The notes below the pieces were generated by a model. It was not told where the DNA came from, made no database searches, and saw only the letters and a program-made list of their open reading frames with translations. From positions 1 to 16,121 of the forward strand of contig JAGAXP010000167.1 of NCBI GenBank assembly GCA_017940955.1: a DNA stretch of 16,121 nucleotides, read 5' to 3'. Shown one piece after another: positions 12,319 to 16,121 of the stretch; the first letter of the stretch is position 1; every line of letters begins with the position of its first letter. This DNA comes from Oribacterium sp. (GTDB lineage: Bacteria; Bacillota_A; Clostridia; Lachnospirales; Lachnospiraceae). The translations under genes were made by a program, and so were the position numbers.

Positions 12319-14598
12319 GTGAACGACAGGACCAATGAAAGACAATTGAACATCATTTTCCTCCTGATCATCGGTACCTTCTCGCTGATTCTTCTTTCTT
12401 TTGCTTATCTCAGCAACGGTCTGTCCCTAAGATATCTGGAAACAGATACAAAGATGATTTCACATGAACTGGCACGTCTTCTGAACGAAAAAGTCGAAAG
12501 TGTTTCATCTGAAGATAGGGATAAGGAGCTTGCCGAATTCTTTGCAGATCAGTCTTCATCCTATACTGCGGAAGGTTTTTCCCTGTGGATAGTGGATCTT
12601 TCCGGAAATATCGTGGCAGAAGCTCCCGGTAATGCCCTTGATTTCAATTCATTCTTTTTAGACTCCGTAAAAGATCCCGATAAGATTTTTTATGATGTAC
12701 GTAAAGGGGGAAACTCTCCGTTTTTTGCAGACAAGACCATATATATCGCACGACACTTTGGCAGTGGCAGATATAGTCTGATTCTGGAAAATGACGGCTC
12801 CAAAGAACGACAGATGCAAAGGATGCAGTATGTTGTGATTTTCTCCATCGGTGTACTTTTGATCATTACACTTTTGGTTCTTATTTCCAACATGTTCTCC
12901 CGATACAAAACCAGGCTTTTACAGCTTGCCACAACGGATGAACTGACAGGTCTTGCCAACAGAAAATACTTTACTGCTGAGTTCAATCGCAGAATGGCCT
13001 TAAACTCCGATGAATCCGGTAAATATTCAATGTTCCTTCTGGATATAGATTTATTCAAACAGATAAATGACAAGTACGGACACGCAGCCGGTGATACTGC
13101 TTTGTCAATGCTGGCGGATTATATAAAAGCAACAGTATCAAAGGCAAATGGCTTTGCCGGAAGATGGGGTGGTGACGAGTTCATCGGTGTCATCAACATT
13201 TCCTTAAGCGAAGCCAAAACTTTACTTTTTGAACTGTGCAAAAATATACAACAGGATTCACCAAAGGACGGAACTCCTTTTACAATAAGTGTTGGAATAA
13301 CACCTGTAAAAAGCGGTATGACACTGTCACAGGTCTGTGAAAATGCAGATCTTGCTTTATATGAGTCAAAAAAGAACGGAAGAAATACTGTTTCTGTCTT
13401 TTCCGAATCCATGATAAAAACAGAAAAAGAACCCTCCTCCGTTAACATAGAAATCAAAGCAGAGCATGAACAAAAGCGTCCGGAACCCATTTCTATTGAG
13501 ATACAGCAGGTTCTTAATGTAAAACCTCAGGAAGCAAATCTCAAACTCAAACAGGTTTTAAAAGAGCGATTTCTTCCGGGAATCGTATTTGCCGTTAAAT
13601 GGATGACTCCCTTTGTGGCTGCAGGAGGTATCCTCATAGCACTGGCATTCCTGTTTGATGCCGCAAGCATTGACCTTTCCACATTAACGGCTGAGGAAAG
13701 ATCCTCCCTGGGCTCTATGACTGCCATATCCACCTATCTGAAATATCTGGGGGATACCACTTTCAATTTCATGCTGCCTGTTTTTTCGGCCTTTATGGCC
13801 TACAGCCTCGCCGGGGAAAATGCATTTATGTCGGGACTTGTAGGCGGCTATATGGTGATAAATACCAATTCAGGATTTATCGGGGCTGTCATATCAGGTC
13901 TGGCTGCCGGTATAATCAGCAGGGAGATCAACCTTTTTACAGACCGCCTTCCGAAATTCATCCGGGGAGCGGCACCCATAGTCATATATCCGATATTCAG
14001 TCTCACCATAGTACAGGCTATTTCATTTTTTATGATTCAACCCGCTACGGTAGCCATGGGTTCTGTATTTAACACAATACTGGATAATGCTAAAATCTTC
14101 AGCAAACCTCTTGCCTGCACTATAGCTGCAGGAATGATGTCTGTTGATATGGGCGGAATCATTAACAAGATAGCCTATAACTACGGACTTGCATCCATCA
14201 CGGCAAAGGACAACATGATCATGGCAGCGGTAATGGCCGGCGGTATGGTCCCTCCTATAGGCATCGCTTTCTCCACATTGCTTTTCAATGATAAGTTCAG
14301 CAGGGATGAAAGGAACGGCGGAATACTCGCACTTTTTATGGGACTTTCCTTCATCACAGAAGGAGCTCTTCCTTATGTGATCACGGATTTCGCAAGAGTG
14401 ATTCCTTCCTGTATCGCAGGCTCTGCAGTTTCAGGGTTAATGTCTTCGCTGTTTGGCTGCAGGCTTCCGGCTCCACACGGAGGAATAATTGTACTTCCTG
14501 TGGTTGAGCATCCTATTCTGTACCTGTTATCAATTTTGACCGGTTCTCTGGTTACTGCCCTTATCCTGGGATTTTTGAAGAAAAAAAATACTGCATAA
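12319..14598 (+). CDS. GGDEF diguanylate cyclase fused to a fructose-type PTS EIIC domain
   Basis: 759 residues. TM1 (11-31) and TM2 (170-190) enclose an extracytoplasmic domain (about 32-169). A complete GGDEF domain follows (195-362): TDELTGLANR (206-215), LLDIDLFKQIN (240-250) with D242, and GGDEF at 284-288. The RxxD inhibitory site is missing (KANG). After a charged linker (365-415), an entire PTS EIIC of the fructose family begins: VKWMTPFVAAGGILIALAF (426-444), MVPPIG (643-648), FITEGALP (678-685) and PAPHGGIIVLP (717-727). No EIIB or EIIA is present, so it probably senses rather than phosphorylates sugar, unless partners exist elsewhere. GTG start with AAGGAG 6 nt before it. No frameshift or stop separates the modules, so the fusion is genuine in this sequence. 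Confidence 0.92.
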   Translation: MNDRTNERQLNIIFLLIIGTFSLILLSFAYLSNGLSLRYLETDTKMISHELARLLNEKVESVSSEDRDKELAEFFADQSSSYTAEGFSLWIVDLSGNIVAEAPGNALDFNSFFLDSVKDPDKIFYDVRKGGNSPFFADKTIYIARHFGSGRYSLILENDGSKERQMQRMQYVVIFSIGVLLIITLLVLISNMFSRYKTRLLQLATTDELTGLANRKYFTAEFNRRMALNSDESGKYSMFLLDIDLFKQINDKYGHAAGDTALSMLADYIKATVSKANGFAGRWGGDEFIGVINISLSEAKTLLFELCKNIQQDSPKDGTPFTISVGITPVKSGMTLSQVCENADLALYESKKNGRNTVSVFSESMIKTEKEPSSVNIEIKAEHEQKRPEPISIEIQQVLNVKPQEANLKLKQVLKERFLPGIVFAVKWMTPFVAAGGILIALAFLFDAASIDLSTLTAEERSSLGSMTAISTYLKYLGDTTFNFMLPVFSAFMAYSLAGENAFMSGLVGGYMVINTNSGFIGAVISGLAAGIISREINLFTDRLPKFIRGAAPIVIYPIFSLTIVQAISFFMIQPATVAMGSVFNTILDNAKIFSKPLACTIAAGMMSVDMGGIINKIAYNYGLASITAKDNMIMAAVMAGGMVPPIGIAFSTLLFNDKFSRDERNGGILALFMGLSFITEGALPYVITDFARVIPSCIAGSAVSGLMSSLFGCRLPAPHGGIIVLPVVEHPILYLLSILTGSLVTALILGFLKKKNTA

Positions 14599-14698
14599 TG
14601 ATATTAACAAAGCCGGAGGGCAGCCAGCTCAAACGCTGCATGAATGTAATTGTGTGACCACTCCAGAAAAGCATTTGACGGTAAAAGATCCTCTAGTC

Positions 14699-14736
14699 CA
14701 CCAACCCCGTCCCCCCGGCACACCGACTGAACTGTT
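14699..14736 (-). repeat. inverted repeat left of the ROK gene
   Basis: On the minus strand this reads AACAGTTCAGTCGGTGTGCC followed by GGGGGGACGGGGTTGGTG. It matches the plus-strand segment 16058-16094 with three mismatches and one indel. It lies 8 bp beyond the ROK stop codon and has no T-tract, so it is not a terminator. The spacer 14599-14698 between it and the GGDEF-EIIC gene holds no recognised feature. Confidence 0.75.
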
Positions 14737-14744
14737 GCAGGATG

Positions 14745-15929
14745 TCATCTGAATTTAAGGATCTTATCATTGAACACTATTGCCACAGGTCCGATAGAAT
14801 CCTCATGTGAACTTACAGTTGACCTGCTCACAAAGTCATCCTCCGGCATAGGGTATTTTTGGGAAAAAACCTTTTTGAAATTACGCTTTATATAATCTAT
14901 CTCAAATAGCTTTCCATAATAGATGACCTTATCCGGAGACATTACAACAGAAACATTGTAAACTGCCTGAGCAAGCATCTCCATTATCTGATCCAGTATT
15001 TTTTCCAATCCCGGATCATGAACGGAACACCATTCGCTTATGTTGTAGGCACTTATTCTTGCCACATTCCCGGAATAGTATTTCCAGAGTTCAGGTGTTT
15101 CATCCTCTGAAAAGAGCTTCCTTACTTTCTCTGTGATGGCATTAAGTGATACCACTGATTCCAGAGTATGGTTGTGATTATCAATAATGATATGTCCGAG
15201 CTCTGAGGATCTTCCATCCTGATTGCTGTATACCTTATTGTTTATGGCTATAGCGGATCCAAGTCCGGGACCCCATTTTACAAAAACTATATTGCCCTTT
15301 TCTTTGCCGGCCCCGTAAATCAGTTCCGCCATGGCAAAGGCATTAACATTGTTCTCGACGATAACAGGAAGTCTCAGCTTTTTCTCAAGCATATTCTTAA
15401 CAGGTATTGGAACATCCCAAAGATTTCTACCGTTTGACTCCTTGAGGTTTTCCTTCGCGCTGTATCCCGGCATGGTAACACCGACTCCCAAAAAGTCTTC
15501 AGTACTCACTGAGAGACTGTCCATAAGCTCGTAAACCGTATCAACTATCTTTTGAAGTCCCTCCTCAGGAAGTACCCCCGCATCCATGGTTATAGCTTTT
15601 TTAAGTATGCATTTTCCCAGGAGATTATTGACAGATATCACTGTCTGGTTTCGTTCAATGCAGATGCCCAGAATTTTGGTGAAATCCTCATCCAATCCTA
15701 TAAGGATCTTTTTACGACCCACGTGGGTTTCCTCTTCCATCTCCCCGTTTTCTTTAAGAATGCCTATCTCCAAAAGCTCATTGCTTATCTGAGTTACGGC
15801 TGCTGCCGTAAGCCCCAGCTCCGTAGCAATATCTTTTCTCGCCATATCACCCTTGTCATTTAACAGGCGGATGATCTTACTTCTGTTTTCTGATTTTACG
15901 TCATTGCTGTTTAATCCTGCATATTTCAT
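14745..15929 (-). CDS. ROK family transcriptional regulator (NagC/XylR type)
   Basis: 394 residues. The N-terminal winged helix-turn-helix (about 14-72) includes RKDIATELGLTAAAVTQISN (31-50). The ROK domain follows, with IVENNVNAFAMAEL (190-203), VKWGPGLGSAIAI (217-229) and SSELGH (241-246). The ATP-binding opening motif DxGxT is degenerate (GICIERNQT, 89-97), and the zinc-binding GCxCGxxGC cysteines after the ExGH motif are absent, so it should be a sugar-responsive repressor without kinase activity and perhaps without structural zinc. Effector and targets are unknown. Start: GGAG 5 nt before the ATG at 15929; a GTG seven codons upstream has no ribosome site. It is convergent with the GGDEF-EIIC gene and flanked by inverted repeats. 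Confidence 0.9.
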   Translation of the reverse strand: MKYAGLNSNDVKSENRSKIIRLLNDKGDMARKDIATELGLTAAAVTQISNELLEIGILKENGEMEEETHVGRKKILIGLDEDFTKILGICIERNQTVISVNNLLGKCILKKAITMDAGVLPEEGLQKIVDTVYELMDSLSVSTEDFLGVGVTMPGYSAKENLKESNGRNLWDVPIPVKNMLEKKLRLPVIVENNVNAFAMAELIYGAGKEKGNIVFVKWGPGLGSAIAINNKVYSNQDGRSSELGHIIIDNHNHTLESVVSLNAITEKVRKLFSEDETPELWKYYSGNVARISAYNISEWCSVHDPGLEKILDQIMEMLAQAVYNVSVVMSPDKVIYYGKLFEIDYIKRNFKKVFSQKYPMPEDDFVSRSTVSSHEDSIGPVAIVFNDKILKFR

Positions 15930-15974
15930 ACCGTCTCCAATTATCACCAAGGGGTCATGTACTGTTAAATATAA

Positions 15975-16000
15975 GACTCCGTATATTTTATCACGGAATC
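15975..16000. promoter_or_regulatory. operator-like inverted repeat upstream of the ROK gene
   Basis: GACTCCGT (15975-15982) and ACGGAATC (15993-16000) form an 8-bp inverted repeat with one mismatch around an A/T-rich centre, 46 bp before the ROK start. A second repeat, TCAGGC/GCCTGA (16001-16006, 16024-16029), adjoins it. This would suit autoregulation by the ROK protein. No convincing promoter hexamers could be chosen. Confidence 0.4.
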
Positions 16001-16057
16001 TCAGGCTCCACCATATTTCAAAGGCCTGAAACCCTGTGATAAACCGTATCTATCAGT

Positions 16058-16094
16058 AACATTTCAGTCGATGGGCCGGGGGACGGGGTTGGTG
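16058..16094 (+). repeat. inverted repeat right of the ROK gene
   Basis: AACATTTCAGTCGATGGGCC followed by GGGGGACGGGGTTGGTG. It is the inverted partner of 14699-14736. It is GC-rich in an otherwise AT-rich spacer, and the bases outside it (from 16095) do not match the flank of the left copy. Confidence 0.75.
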
Positions 16095-16121
16095 ATCCAT
16101 TTTCGCAACTCTCTAAAGCGC

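Noticed and set aside
13119..13490. 123-codon minus-strand frame opposite the GGDEF domain
   Set aside because: It is a shadow of conserved coding sequence.

Overview
The window looks like chromosomal DNA from an anaerobic Firmicute, most likely a Lachnospiraceae/Clostridia genome close to Butyrivibrio or Roseburia. This is inferred from strong Gram-positive ribosome sites, AT-rich spacers, a clostridial-type c-di-GMP-I aptamer, several GGDEF proteins, a GH36 alpha-galactosidase of Geobacillus AgaA size, and short GC-rich intergenic repeats. The genus cannot be fixed by reading alone. No phage, CRISPR, rRNA or tRNA was seen.

Layout. Positions 1-240 hold a minus-strand c-di-GMP-I riboswitch with its promoter, controlling a gene beyond the left edge. 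Positions 342-5761 carry a minus-strand housekeeping and catabolic block: a zinc-ribbon Nudix hydrolase, a HIT protein, a GH36 alpha-galactosidase and the CstA transporter. Most have their own promoter or terminator, so this is not one operon. Positions 6244-6870 encode a small secreted protein with four 14-residue repeats. Positions 7149-8399 (minus) encode an unusual LCM-type methyltransferase joined to a STAS domain. A PaaI-type thioesterase lies at 8680-9066. Positions 9168-9763 are decayed DNA: a frameshifted GGDEF remnant next to a roughly 210-bp element with terminal and subterminal inverted repeats. Next come an intact membrane GGDEF protein (9945-11108), a SprA-like HEQEH protein (minus, 11549-12085), a GGDEF protein fused to a complete fructose-type PTS EIIC domain (12319-14598), and a ROK regulator (minus, 14745-15929) bracketed by about 37-bp inverted repeats.

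Two signals stand out. First, two paralogous intergenic RNA genes (about 6979-7102 and 11256-11386) share a promoter-proximal block, an identical 27-nt hairpin region and a terminator hairpin with a C-rich, anti-Shine-Dalgarno-like loop, and neither overlaps a protein gene. Second, the GGDEF-EIIC fusion looks like a sugar transporter module placed on a diguanylate cyclase. With the riboswitch, the second GGDEF protein and the GGDEF pseudogene, c-di-GMP signalling is the recurring theme. Carbon use (alpha-galactosides, peptides or pyruvate, PTS sugars, ROK) is the other, and the fusion protein joins the two.
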